Made by a program: the position numbers and the translations under genes
Assembly: GCF_021502575.1 (NCBI RefSeq)
Contig: NZ_JAKFGN010000001.1
Coordinates: 2,170,001 to 2,234,000, forward strand
Length of the DNA: 64,000 nt
Direction: 5' to 3'
From: Bradyrhizobium sp. G127
GTDB lineage: Bacteria > Pseudomonadota > Alphaproteobacteria > Rhizobiales > Xanthobacteraceae
Notes under the pieces: generated by a model
Told to the model about the DNA's origin: nothing
Database searches by the model: none
Seen by the model: the letters and a program-made list of their open reading frames with translations, nothing else
Shown: piece after piece, positions 23,649 through 32,563 of the stretch
Layout of the letters: every line of letters begins with the position of its first letter
How positions within the stretch are numbered: position 1 is the stretch's first letter

Positions 23649-26600
23649 GTGTCCATCGCCGTCGCCCTGCATCACGTCACCCACTATAGATATGACCAGC
23701 CCGTTAGCCTGGGGCCGCAGGTCATCCGGCTGCGGCCGGCGCCTCATACGCGTACCCGCGTTTCCAGCTATTCGTTGAAGGTTCTGCCCGAGAAGCATTT
23801 CGTCAACTGGCAGCAGGACCCGCAGGGCAACTGGCTTGCACGCTTTGTGTTTCCCGAGACGACAAATGAATTCAAGATCGAGGTCGACTTCATCGCCGAC
23901 ATGGCGGTGGTCAATCCGTTCGACTTCTTTGTCGAGCCTTATGCGGAAACTTTTCCGTTTCAGTATCCGTCCGATCTCGCCGACGAACTCGCGCCTTATC
24001 TGAAGACGGAGCCAGTCAAGCCATTGCTTGCGCAGTATCTCGCGGGCATTCCACGCGAACCGACCAACACGGTGAACTTCCTTGTCGATCTCAACGCGAA
24101 ACTGCGCGAGAAGATCAGCTACGTCATCCGCATGGAGCCGGGCATCCAGACGCCTGAGGAAACGCTGCAAAGCGGTGCGGGGTCCTGCCGCGATTCTGCG
24201 TGGCTTCTGATTCAGGCCTTGCGCCATCTTGGATTGGCAACGCGTTTCGTCTCCGGTTATCTCATTCAGTTGCGCCCGGACATCGATCCGCTGCAAGGCC
24301 CTCGCGAGGTCGAGGCCGACTTCACCGATCTGCACGCATGGGCAGAAGTCTATCTGCCCGGCGCGGGATGGATCGGCTTCGACGTGACGTCCGGCATGCT
24401 GACCGGTGAGGGCCATATTCCCGTAGCCGCTTCCCCACACTATCGGACCGCTGCCCCGATCAGCGGCAACGTCAGTTCGGCCAATGTCGAATTCGGCTTC
24501 GAGATGAAGGTCACGCGCGTCAACGAAGCGCCGCGCATTACCAAGCCGTTCTCGGATGACTCATGGAAGCGTCTCGACGCGTTGGGCGAGAAGGTCGATG
24601 CCGACCTTGCGTCCGATGACGTGCGCCTCACGATGGGCGGCGAGCCGACGTTCGTGTCGCTGGACGATATGGAAGGCGCCGAGTGGAATACATCGGCTGT
24701 CGGTCCTACCAAGCGGGGCATCGCCGACGATCTGATCCGCCGTCTGCGCACGCGGTTTGCGCCGGGCGGCTTGCTGCATTACGGGCAGGGCAAATGGTAT
24801 CCGGGCGAAAGCCTGCCGCGCTGGGCATTCGGCCTCTATTGGCGCAAGGATGGCGTGCCGATCTGGCGCAATCCCGATCTGATCGCGCCGATGGAGGGAC
24901 CGCGTTCGGCGAAGATCGAGCAGGCGGAGAAATTCGCGGCAAATGTCGCGGAGAAGCTTGGCGTCGATGCGGGGAATGTGCTGCCTGCCTATGAGGATCA
25001 GGCGCACTGGTTGCTGAAGGAAAACAGCCTTCCCGGCAATGTCGATCCGAGCGACTCCAAATTAGCCGATCCGGAAGAGCGCTCGCGCATGGCGCAGATA
25101 TTCCAGCAGGGGCTGAACGTGCCGCGCGGGTTCGTGTTGCCGGTGCAGCGCTGGAACGCGAAAGCCGCGAGCCGCTGGCGCAGCGAGAAATGGAATCTGC
25201 GGCGCGGTAATCTGTTCCTGATGCCGGGCGATTCTCCGCTTGGACTGCGGCTGCCGATGAGTTCGCTGCAATGGATTCCGCCGGAGGACTATCCCTATAT
25301 TGTCGAGCAGGACCCGATGGCCCCGCGCGAGGACTTACCGACGTTCGAGGCCGGTGTTCCGCCGGCCGAGCCGATGACTCAGGCTGCGGTATTCGACGAT
25401 GGTGCACAGATGGATGGCGCGCCGCGCCAGTTCATTCAGGAGCAACACGCCGGCGGCAAGGGCGGGGTCCGCACGGCGCTGTCGATCGAAATTCGCGACG
25501 GCATTCTTTGTGCATTCATGCCGCCAGTCGAGAAGCTCGAAGACTATCTCGAACTGATCGCGGTGGTGGAGGCGACTGCCGAGGATATGAAAATTCAGGT
25601 TCATGTCGAAGGCTATGCGCCGCCTTACGATCCGCGGATCGAAGTCATCAAGGTGACGCCGGATCCTGGCGTGATCGAGATCAACATCCATCCGGCGAAG
25701 AATTGGCGCGAGATCGTCGATACCACCATCAGCCTTTATCAGGAGGCTACGCACGTCCGCCTCGGCGCAAATCGTTTTCTGATCGACGGTCGCCACACCG
25801 GCACCGGTGGCGGCAATCATGTCGTGGTCGGCGGCAGCACGCCTGCGGACTCGCCGTTCCTGCGGCGGCCCGATCTGCTCAAGAGCGTGGTGCTGTATTG
25901 GCAGCGCCATCCGTCGCTGTCGTATTTGTTCTCGGGCATGTTCATCGGCCCGACCAGTCAGGCGCCACGCATCGATGAGGCGCGGCATGACGCGCTCTAC
26001 GAACTTGAAATTGCCATCGCCCAGATTCCGCCGAAAGGCGAGAAGGTCCCGCTCTGGCTGGTCGACCGCACATTCCGGCATCTTTTGGTGGACATCACCG
26101 GTAACACCCACCGCGCGGAGATTTGTATCGACAAGCTTTATTCGCCGGATAGTCCGACCGGCCGTCTTGGTCTGGTCGAATTCCGCGCGCTGGAGATGCC
26201 GCCTGATGCGCGCATGAGCTTGGCGCAGCAACTCATCATTCGCGCACTGATCGCGAAGTTCTGGCGCGAGCCACAGGATGGCCGCTTCATGCGCTGGGGC
26301 ACGACATTGCACGATCGCTTCATGCTGCCGTATTTCCTCTGGGAAGATTTCAAGGATGTACTGTCAGACCTGAAACAGGCCGGATACGACTTCGAACCGG
26401 AATGGTTCGAGGCGCAGCTTGAGTTTCGTTTTCCCTTGTTCGGCGTCGTGCAGCATGGCGGCGTGACGCTCGAACTGCGGCAGGCGCTGGAACCTTGGCA
26501 CGTTCTCGGCGAGGAGAACTCCGGCGGCGGCACGGTGCGGTATGTCGATTCGTCCGTCGAGCGCTTGCAGGTCAAGGTCAATGGCTATGTGGAGGGACGG

Positions 26601-26978
26601 CACGTTATCACCTGCAATGGCCGCCGCCTGCCGATGACCAACACCGACCGTTCCGGGGAGGCGGTGGCGGGTGTTCGCTTCAAGGCATGGCAGCCGTCTT
26701 CGGGGCTGCACCCGACCATTCCGGTCCACGCGCCGCTGACCTTCGACATTCTCGATACGTGGAGCGGCCGTTCGCAGGGTGGTTGCGTCTACCATGTCGC
26801 CCATCCCGGAGGCCGCAGTTACGAGACAAAACCGGTCAACAGCTACGAAGCCGAGGCGCGGCGGCTGGCCCGCTTTCAGGATCATGGCCATACACCGGGC
26901 CAGATCGAGGTGCCCCCGGAGGAACGAACCCTCGAATTCCCCCTGACTCTGGACCTTCGGACCCCACTCCCGCATTGA
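23649..26978 (+). CDS. Transglutaminase-like plus DUF2126 putative amidoligase fusion
   Basis: Large cytoplasmic protein, 1109 residues, no signal peptide. The N-terminal third is a bacterial transglutaminase-like domain starting [22 protein letters not shown], with a Cys-His-Asp triad at Cys180 (GSCRDSAW), His229 (DLHAWAEVY) and Asp245. The rest matches DUF2126, described by Pfam as a putative amidoligase ([48 protein letters not shown]-type segments). The start is taken as GTG at 23649, giving the family-typical N-terminus. The open frame reaches 23580 without similarity, and GAGG precedes the GTG by 10 bases. It is first of three genes with an ATP-grasp/alpha-E protein and another transglutaminase. 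The biochemical product is unknown. Confidence 0.9.
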   Translation: MSIAVALHHVTHYRYDQPVSLGPQVIRLRPAPHTRTRVSSYSLKVLPEKHFVNWQQDPQGNWLARFVFPETTNEFKIEVDFIADMAVVNPFDFFVEPYAETFPFQYPSDLADELAPYLKTEPVKPLLAQYLAGIPREPTNTVNFLVDLNAKLREKISYVIRMEPGIQTPEETLQSGAGSCRDSAWLLIQALRHLGLATRFVSGYLIQLRPDIDPLQGPREVEADFTDLHAWAEVYLPGAGWIGFDVTSGMLTGEGHIPVAASPHYRTAAPISGNVSSANVEFGFEMKVTRVNEAPRITKPFSDDSWKRLDALGEKVDADLASDDVRLTMGGEPTFVSLDDMEGAEWNTSAVGPTKRGIADDLIRRLRTRFAPGGLLHYGQGKWYPGESLPRWAFGLYWRKDGVPIWRNPDLIAPMEGPRSAKIEQAEKFAANVAEKLGVDAGNVLPAYEDQAHWLLKENSLPGNVDPSDSKLADPEERSRMAQIFQQGLNVPRGFVLPVQRWNAKAASRWRSEKWNLRRGNLFLMPGDSPLGLRLPMSSLQWIPPEDYPYIVEQDPMAPREDLPTFEAGVPPAEPMTQAAVFDDGAQMDGAPRQFIQEQHAGGKGGVRTALSIEIRDGILCAFMPPVEKLEDYLELIAVVEATAEDMKIQVHVEGYAPPYDPRIEVIKVTPDPGVIEINIHPAKNWREIVDTTISLYQEATHVRLGANRFLIDGRHTGTGGGNHVVVGGSTPADSPFLRRPDLLKSVVLYWQRHPSLSYLFSGMFIGPTSQAPRIDEARHDALYELEIAIAQIPPKGEKVPLWLVDRTFRHLLVDITGNTHRAEICIDKLYSPDSPTGRLGLVEFRALEMPPDARMSLAQQLIIRALIAKFWREPQDGRFMRWGTTLHDRFMLPYFLWEDFKDVLSDLKQAGYDFEPEWFEAQLEFRFPLFGVVQHGGVTLELRQALEPWHVLGEENSGGGTVRYVDSSVERLQVKVNGYVEGRHVITCNGRRLPMTNTDRSGEAVAGVRFKAWQPSSGLHPTIPVHAPLTFDILDTWSGRSQGGCVYHVAHPGGRSYETKPVNSYEAEARRLARFQDHGHTPGQIEVPPEERTLEFPLTLDLRTPLPH

Positions 26979-27030
26979 GGCGACCGCGATAATCAGCGAA
27001 GTTGTCGCGAAGGGCAGAAGGCGAGTCGGA

Positions 27031-29538
27031 ATGGCGAATACGGACGGCGGAGAAACGGCGGTGCGGCGGGACCAGCGCGATCTTCTGGATTGCACGCGCG
27101 GTTACACGCCGCTGGCCGGAATTCCGGACGAATTTCTCGATGCCAAGGGCGAGCCCCGCGAGGTCTGGACGCGGTTTTTCGATGCTTTCTCCGAGCTTGC
27201 TCCGGGCGAGATCGAACGCCGTTTCGCGTCTGCCGACCAGCATATGCGCGAGGCCGGGGTTACCTATCGGGCGCCCGGCGATGCGGCGGACCGGATGTGG
27301 CCGCTCAGCCATCTGCCGCTGCTGATCGACGAAGTCGAATGGAAGCAGATTTCGGAAGGCGTCGCGCAGCGGGCTGAATTGTTCGAGCTTATCCTACGCG
27401 ACTTGTATGGCGAAGGCCGGCTGGTCGCAGAGGGTGCATTGCCTGCGGCAGCCATCGCTGGCAGCGGTGAATATCTTCGCTCGGTTTGCGGCGTGAAGCC
27501 GCCCGGCGGCCAATATCTCAATCTTTACGCCGCCGACCTCGGACGAGGACCGGATGGACGCTGGTGGGTGCTCAACGATCGAACGCAGGCGCCGTCCGGC
27601 GCGGGCTATGCACTCGAAAACCGGCTGGTGCTGTCGCGCGCTCTGACGAATCTCTACACGTCGATGAATGTCGAGCGGGTTGCGCCGTTCTTCGAAGCCT
27701 TCCGCGACAGCCTGCGGGCCATCGCCGATCGCGACGAGCCGCGCATCGCGCTGCTGACACCGGGAACGTCCAACGAGACCTACTTCGAACACGCGACGCT
27801 GGCGCGCTATCTCGGCTTCCTGCTGGTGGAAGGCGACGATCTTACCGTGAGTGAGGACCGGCTCCACGTGCGCACCGTGGCTGGGCTGAAGCGGATCGAC
27901 GTGTTGTTGCGGCGGGTCGACTCGAATTTCCTCGATCCGCTCGAACTCGACGCCCGTTCGATGCTCGGCGTGCCCGGCCTGATCGACGTCATCCGGAAAG
28001 GCGGCGTTGCGGTGGCCAACATGCCGGGCTCCGGTGTGATGGAGGCGCGGACGCTGCTCGGGTTCCTGCCGAGCCTGAGCCAGCGGTTCTTCGGCGAAGG
28101 CCTGAAGATGCCTCATATCGCGACGTGGTGGTGCGGACAGAAGTCGGCGCGTGAAGAGGTGCTGTCGCGTCTGGATGAAATGGCGATCGAAGGAGCTTAC
28201 GGCCAGTCCGTGCCCGGCTTTCCCGGCCGTGGTCCGATTGTCGCCGCATCTTTGTCCAAGAAGGATCGGGCGCAATTGGTCGATGCCATCGGCAAGCGCG
28301 GCATCGACTATGTCGGGCAGGAGATGGTGCGTCTCTCTACCACGCCGGTATGGGACAACGGGCATATCTCGCCGCGTCCGTTCGTGCTGCGGGTGTTTGC
28401 GGCCGCCACGAAGAACGGCTGGACAATCCTGCCGGGAGGCTTCTGCCGTATCGCGGATCAGCCTGACGCCCGTGCCGTCTCGATGGGCGAGGGCGCGCGG
28501 GCGGCCGACGTCTGGGTCGTGTCGGAAAAGCAGGTCGCCACCTCAACGCTGCTGCCGCCGAGCGACTCCGTTCGCATCAAGCGCATCGCGGGATGGGTGC
28601 CAAGCCGTGCGGCGGACAATTTGTTCTGGTTGGGCCGCTACCTGGAGCGCGCCGAAGCCACGCTGCGGCTGGTGCGCGCACTGGGCGGTGTTTTACGAGA
28701 ACCCGGCAAGGGCCCGTCGCCAATCCAGCCGGTGGTGGAGCGCATTCAGCGCCTGCTGGTGGCCTGGGGCGCAACAACGCCGTCGGCCCGCGCCAAACTA
28801 GCGACAACCGCAGCGCAGGCGCTGCAGGCCAAGGACAAGTTCGGCTCGGCGCTGTCACTGGTCCGCTCCGCGCAACGTACCGCGACGACATTGCGCGAGC
28901 GGCTTTCGCCCGATGCTTGGCATGTGATCACCGGTATGGTCGAGCGGTTGTCGGAGAAGGCCGAGGACGACGAAGCCTTGCTCGAAGCTGCCGAATGGGC
29001 CTTGCAATCGCTGGCGACATTCGCAGGCCTTGCGCAAGAGAACATGAATCGCGCCGCCGGCTGGCGCTTTCTCGAAATGGGTCGCCGTGTGGAACGCGCG
29101 ATCAACACTACGCGCTTTGCGCGCCAGTTCGCCTATGATGCCGCGACCGGCGAGGATCTCGACCTGCTGTTGACGCTGGTGGATTGCCAGATCACCTATC
29201 GATCGCGTTATCTCGTAGGGCCGCTGTTGGCACCGGTGCGCGATCTCGTCGTTTTGGATTCCTATAACCCGCGCTCGGTTGCGTTTCAGATCGCGGCCCT
29301 CAACGAACACATCGCGAGCCTGCCGAGCATGCGCGAAGGCGGCCTGATCGATCCGCCGCATCGTCTGGCTGTGACGCTGCAGGCGGCGATGACGGCAGGC
29401 GAAGCGGAAGAATACGATACCAAGTCGCTGTTCGCGCTCGAGCAGGATCTGCTCAATTTGGCGGACGCTATTGGTTCGCACTATTTCCCGCACGGCAGCA
29501 GCGCGGCACGCCCGGAGAAGTTGACGGGGTTCGCGTGA
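27031..29538 (+). CDS. Circularly permuted ATP-grasp / alpha-E domain fusion protein
   Basis: Protein of 835 residues combining two domains that are separate genes in many bacteria. Residues about 20-480 form a type 2 circularly permuted ATP-grasp ligase (DUF404/DUF407), with GRWWVLNDRTQAPSGAGYALENR, LLTPGTSNETYFEHA and QEMVRLSTTP-like segments. Residues about 500-820 are the alpha-helical alpha-E domain (DUF403), beginning VPSRAADNLFWLGRYLERAE. ATP-grasp proteins of this group are predicted to join carboxylates to amines, probably peptides. Its stop overlaps the GTG start of the next transglutaminase gene, so the three proteins very likely act together. Confidence 0.91.
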   Translation: MANTDGGETAVRRDQRDLLDCTRGYTPLAGIPDEFLDAKGEPREVWTRFFDAFSELAPGEIERRFASADQHMREAGVTYRAPGDAADRMWPLSHLPLLIDEVEWKQISEGVAQRAELFELILRDLYGEGRLVAEGALPAAAIAGSGEYLRSVCGVKPPGGQYLNLYAADLGRGPDGRWWVLNDRTQAPSGAGYALENRLVLSRALTNLYTSMNVERVAPFFEAFRDSLRAIADRDEPRIALLTPGTSNETYFEHATLARYLGFLLVEGDDLTVSEDRLHVRTVAGLKRIDVLLRRVDSNFLDPLELDARSMLGVPGLIDVIRKGGVAVANMPGSGVMEARTLLGFLPSLSQRFFGEGLKMPHIATWWCGQKSAREEVLSRLDEMAIEGAYGQSVPGFPGRGPIVAASLSKKDRAQLVDAIGKRGIDYVGQEMVRLSTTPVWDNGHISPRPFVLRVFAAATKNGWTILPGGFCRIADQPDARAVSMGEGARAADVWVVSEKQVATSTLLPPSDSVRIKRIAGWVPSRAADNLFWLGRYLERAEATLRLVRALGGVLREPGKGPSPIQPVVERIQRLLVAWGATTPSARAKLATTAAQALQAKDKFGSALSLVRSAQRTATTLRERLSPDAWHVITGMVERLSEKAEDDEALLEAAEWALQSLATFAGLAQENMNRAAGWRFLEMGRRVERAINTTRFARQFAYDAATGEDLDLLLTLVDCQITYRSRYLVGPLLAPVRDLVVLDSYNPRSVAFQIAALNEHIASLPSMREGGLIDPPHRLAVTLQAAMTAGEAEEYDTKSLFALEQDLLNLADAIGSHYFPHGSSAARPEKLTGFA

Positions 29539-30413
29539 TCTACGACATCCGTCATGTGACGACCTATTCCTACGAAAGCCCGGTCAGCTTCGCGCGTTGC
29601 TCGCTCAGGCTTGAGCCGAGAAGCGGCGACGGCCAGCAACTGATCTCTCACAACGTTGAAATCAAGCCGGTTCCTCTGGAGCGCACGTCGAGGACTGATT
29701 TCTTTGGAATTCACACCGAGAGCATCGTGATCGAGACCGCGCATCGTGTGCTTCGCATCGATGCGCGATCACGGGTCGACGTGACACGCACAGCTCCGGT
29801 CCGCGAAATGAGTTCACCGCCCTGGGCGTTGGTGCGTGAGGCAGCGTTCGCGTCGAACGGTCTCGCGGCGACAACCCCGGTGGGCTATCTGTTTGCAAGC
29901 CCGCTTGTCCCGATCATGTCGCCGATCACGGACTATGCTGCGGACAGTTTTCCGGAAGACGCCGGCATTTTTGCCTCGGCCGCTGATCTGATGCGGCGGA
30001 TCAACCGCGATTTCGTTTACGACTCCAAGGCCACCGAGATTTCGACGCCCCTGCAAGATGTCTTCGGCAAGCGGCGAGGGGTTTGTCAGGATTTCGCGCA
30101 CGTTATGATCGCCGGGCTGCGCGGTCTCGGATTGCCGGCAGCTTATGTCAGCGGCTATCTGCGGACCACGCCACCGCCTGGCCGGCCGCGGCTTCAGGGT
30201 GCGGACGCGACACATGCATGGGTGTCGGTATGGTGCGGCGAGGAGATCGGATGGGCCGGGTTCGATCCCACCAACGATCTGGTGATCGGAAACGATCATG
30301 TCGTTCTGGCCATGGGCCGTGACTACACCGACGTCTCGCCGGTGGATGGCGTCATCGTCGGCTCGCGCAAGCAGAAGCTTGCAGTGGCTGTGGATGTAAT
30401 TCCAGCAGCTTAG
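29535..30413 (+). CDS. Transglutaminase-like cysteine protein
   Basis: Soluble protein of 292 residues with an N-terminal beta-rich domain and a transglutaminase-like core. Catalytic residues are Cys184 (GVCQDFAH), His227 (THAWVSVW) and Asp244 (GFDPTNDL). The start is GTG at 29535, overlapping the ATP-grasp stop (GTGA). Bacterial proteins of this family beside ATP-grasp and alpha-E proteins are thought to be peptidases or amide-forming enzymes rather than true protein crosslinkers. It resembles the N-terminal third of the first gene of the cassette (both read VxxVTxYxYxxPVSxxx at the start), suggesting duplication. Confidence 0.9.
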   Translation: MIYDIRHVTTYSYESPVSFARCSLRLEPRSGDGQQLISHNVEIKPVPLERTSRTDFFGIHTESIVIETAHRVLRIDARSRVDVTRTAPVREMSSPPWALVREAAFASNGLAATTPVGYLFASPLVPIMSPITDYAADSFPEDAGIFASAADLMRRINRDFVYDSKATEISTPLQDVFGKRRGVCQDFAHVMIAGLRGLGLPAAYVSGYLRTTPPPGRPRLQGADATHAWVSVWCGEEIGWAGFDPTNDLVIGNDHVVLAMGRDYTDVSPVDGVIVGSRKQKLAVAVDVIPAA

Positions 30414-30435
30414 AAGGCCTCTTTAAAACGCCGCA

Positions 30436-30999
30436 TCAGCCCCGATGGCTGCCGTCCGCGCAGAACGAGGCGCGGATATTACAGTCCGAAGGGCTGCGTC
30501 CCTCGTTGCGGCAGCGTGCGGAGGCCGCGTCGATGGCCTGACCAAGCGTGGAGCCCTCTGCGGTATATGCGCCCCAGTAGCGGGTGCGCCGTTGCCGCGC
30601 CGTATAGAACGCCATCGCGCCGCATTTGGTCGTGGACGATACTTTGCAATCCCGGCCGCCGTTGTTGACGCACAGGGTCAGTGCCCTGGCTTCCGCCTCG
30701 TCGCGGGTCGCCTTCTGCCATACGGCTCCCCACGCCCCCCGCGCCGCAAAGCTGATGGCGGCCCACTGTTCGGCGGGAGGTTTGGGTTTCAATGACTCAA
30801 GCCTTATCTTGGCGAGCGGCGCGAACGTACCGTTGGGATACTTGTCGAGATAGGCAACGATCTCAGCGGGATTCCGCGAGTCTTTCACCGAATTCCAGAA
30901 CGTAATCTCTGTGCTGACCTCCGTCTGTGCGAGGCCGGCTGCGGGCTGCACAGATATCGCAGCCGCGAGCGCCAGCGCGCAACAGATCCTCCGTAACAT
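30436..30999 (-). CDS. Secreted DUF4189 domain protein
   Basis: Protein of 187 residues of unknown function. With the ATG at 30999 the N-terminus is a clear signal peptide ([21 protein letters not shown], cleavage near LAQ). The open frame runs on to 31260 but overlaps the next gene and has no such signal. The C-terminal half has the DUF4189 pattern [19 protein letters not shown] followed by regularly spaced cysteines ([38 protein letters not shown]), probably paired in disulfides. A central segment [22 protein letters not shown] resembles short repeats seen near caspase-like proteins. It converges on the transglutaminase gene with 22 bases between. Confidence 0.78.
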   Translation of the reverse strand: MLRRICCALALAAAISVQPAAGLAQTEVSTEITFWNSVKDSRNPAEIVAYLDKYPNGTFAPLAKIRLESLKPKPPAEQWAAISFAARGAWGAVWQKATRDEAEARALTLCVNNGGRDCKVSSTTKCGAMAFYTARQRRTRYWGAYTAEGSTLGQAIDAASARCRNEGRSPSDCNIRASFCADGSHRG

Positions 31000-31150
31000 C
31001 TCTTGGCCCCGTTCCGGATTTTGCGCGCAGACTAAAAGCCGGATGGGAGCTTGTCGAGCAGCGTAGCCGTGGTTCGGGTGGATAACCCCAATATCGCTCG
31101 GGATAGTCTCAAAAAGTGCAATCTCGCCGGATTTGGTTCGCGCGTTATCG

Positions 31151-31387
31151 TTATGAGGTGGCTCGCCTTGCTTTCTTTGCCTTTTTGGTTTTGCGGGATT
31201 TCTTCGCAGACTTCTTCGCGGGTGCTTTTTTTCCTTCCTTGCGCGCTTCTGAAAGGCCAATCGCGATGGCCTGCTTCCGGCTCTTGACGGTCTTGCCCGA
31301 TCGTCCGCTTTTCAGCGTGCCTTTTTTGCGCTTATGCATCGCACGCTTGACCTTCTTTGCAGCTCCCTTGGAATATTTCCGCGCCAT
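31151..31387 (-). CDS. Small lysine-rich DUF6496-type protein
   Basis: Protein of 78 residues, about one third lysine plus arginine. The core [20 protein letters not shown] with a following [13 protein letters not shown] matches the DUF6496 family found in many Rhizobiales. The tail is an alanine/lysine repeat ([21 protein letters not shown]) like histone H1-type tails, so nucleic acid binding is plausible. The exact function is unknown. The ATG at 31387 is the only sensible start. It is transcribed alone or with the DUF4189 gene 151 bases downstream. Confidence 0.75.
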   Translation of the reverse strand: MARKYSKGAAKKVKRAMHKRKKGTLKSGRSGKTVKSRKQAIAIGLSEARKEGKKAPAKKSAKKSRKTKKAKKARRATS

Positions 31388-31481
31388 GATCCTCTCCGCA
31401 GTTCATGATCGAACACGAATAAGCGCAGAGCGCATCGATATGTTCCACTGCGGCGTTGACCACCGCGATGAGTACTCCGGG

Positions 31482-32345
31482 CTATCGGCCGTTTACTGCG
31501 GTCACGATCCAGATCGAGCCGCCGAGAGAAACGGAATTCCCGTTCAGGTGCGACCTCAGCATCGACCGGATCGACTCTGTTGCTGCCGCGATCTTGTCGG
31601 GCGGCTGACCGTCAAGAGCGCGGCTGGTGGGACCGATGGCGAGTATGGATTCGATTGCGGCTTCAAGCCCACGGCCGGTGGCGATATCGAGCAACAGGTC
31701 GACCCGCTCCATTGCGATGTTCATGAACCCCGCCTCACCAAGGATGCGATGAACCCGCTCTTCGCTGGCAAAGGCGAACGGACCGGGATCCTCCGGCTTT
31801 ACTTCAGGCAATTTCGGCACGTGCTTGTAGGCTTCCTGCAAGCCGAGCATCATCCACGGATTGTCGCGCGGCGTGCGCCAGCAGGCGAATGCAAGCCGAC
31901 CGTCGGGGCGCAGGGCCTTGCGCATATTGGCGAACGAAACGGAGGGCTGGGCGAAGAACATGACGCCGAAGCGAGAAAACAGCAGGTCGGTGTTAGCCGG
32001 CGCAAAGGGATAGACCGTGGCATCGGCCAGCACGAATTCCACCGGTTCGCCAAGGGGCGTCAATTCACGCGCGCGGCTCAGCATCGGCTCCGAAATATCG
32101 ATGCCACTGACGTGTCCGCCTGGGCCGACTCGCTTGGCCAGGTCGAAGGATGTCGATCCGCAGCCACAGCCGACATCGATCACAGCCTCGCCCGTCTTGA
32201 CCTTGGCGCGGTCGATCAGGACCTCAGACACAGGGGCCAGCACTATATCTTGAAGCTGCTGCCTGTCGGTCCAATGCCGGCCCCCGGCACCGTTCCAGTA
32301 AGCGATCTGATCGGCATTGCGGTCATCCACGGCAGGCAAGGTCAT
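31482..32345 (-). CDS. Class I SAM-dependent methyltransferase
   Basis: Soluble methyltransferase, 287 residues. The SAM-binding motif I reads AVIDVGCGCGSTSFDLA, followed by the acidic residue in VSGIDISEPML, FVLADATVYPF, and LLFSRFGVMFF as motif IV. The pattern resembles UbiE/Coq5-like and related small-molecule methyltransferases. The N-terminus VDDRNADQIAYWNGAGGRHWTDRQ is common in a Rhizobiales subgroup of unknown substrate. It is flanked by a gap holding the divergent start of a sensor kinase gene and has no obvious pathway partner. Confidence 0.86.
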   Translation of the reverse strand: MTLPAVDDRNADQIAYWNGAGGRHWTDRQQLQDIVLAPVSEVLIDRAKVKTGEAVIDVGCGCGSTSFDLAKRVGPGGHVSGIDISEPMLSRARELTPLGEPVEFVLADATVYPFAPANTDLLFSRFGVMFFAQPSVSFANMRKALRPDGRLAFACWRTPRDNPWMMLGLQEAYKHVPKLPEVKPEDPGPFAFASEERVHRILGEAGFMNIAMERVDLLLDIATGRGLEAAIESILAIGPTSRALDGQPPDKIAAATESIRSMLRSHLNGNSVSLGGSIWIVTAVNGR

Positions 32346-32563
32346 TGGGATCTCCGTTTTCTACATTCCGTCTTAAGCCACGCGGACGGGGCTGAACAGG
32401 AAGCCCCAGCCATGCGAGGGGTCTTCTCCCGCACGGTCTTTCGAGGATATTTCATATAATTGAAGAACCTTTGGAACCATTTGATCGTACCGGCGTTTTC
32501 CGCCGTTAAGGCAGGTGTTTCAGCTGGCCGGAATCCCGGACCGCCGCGCCCAAAAGACCGAAA

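Noticed and set aside
31482-32345. Methyltransferase as ubiquinone UbiE
   Set aside because: Shares only general class I motifs, is longer than UbiE and lacks ubiquinone pathway neighbours.
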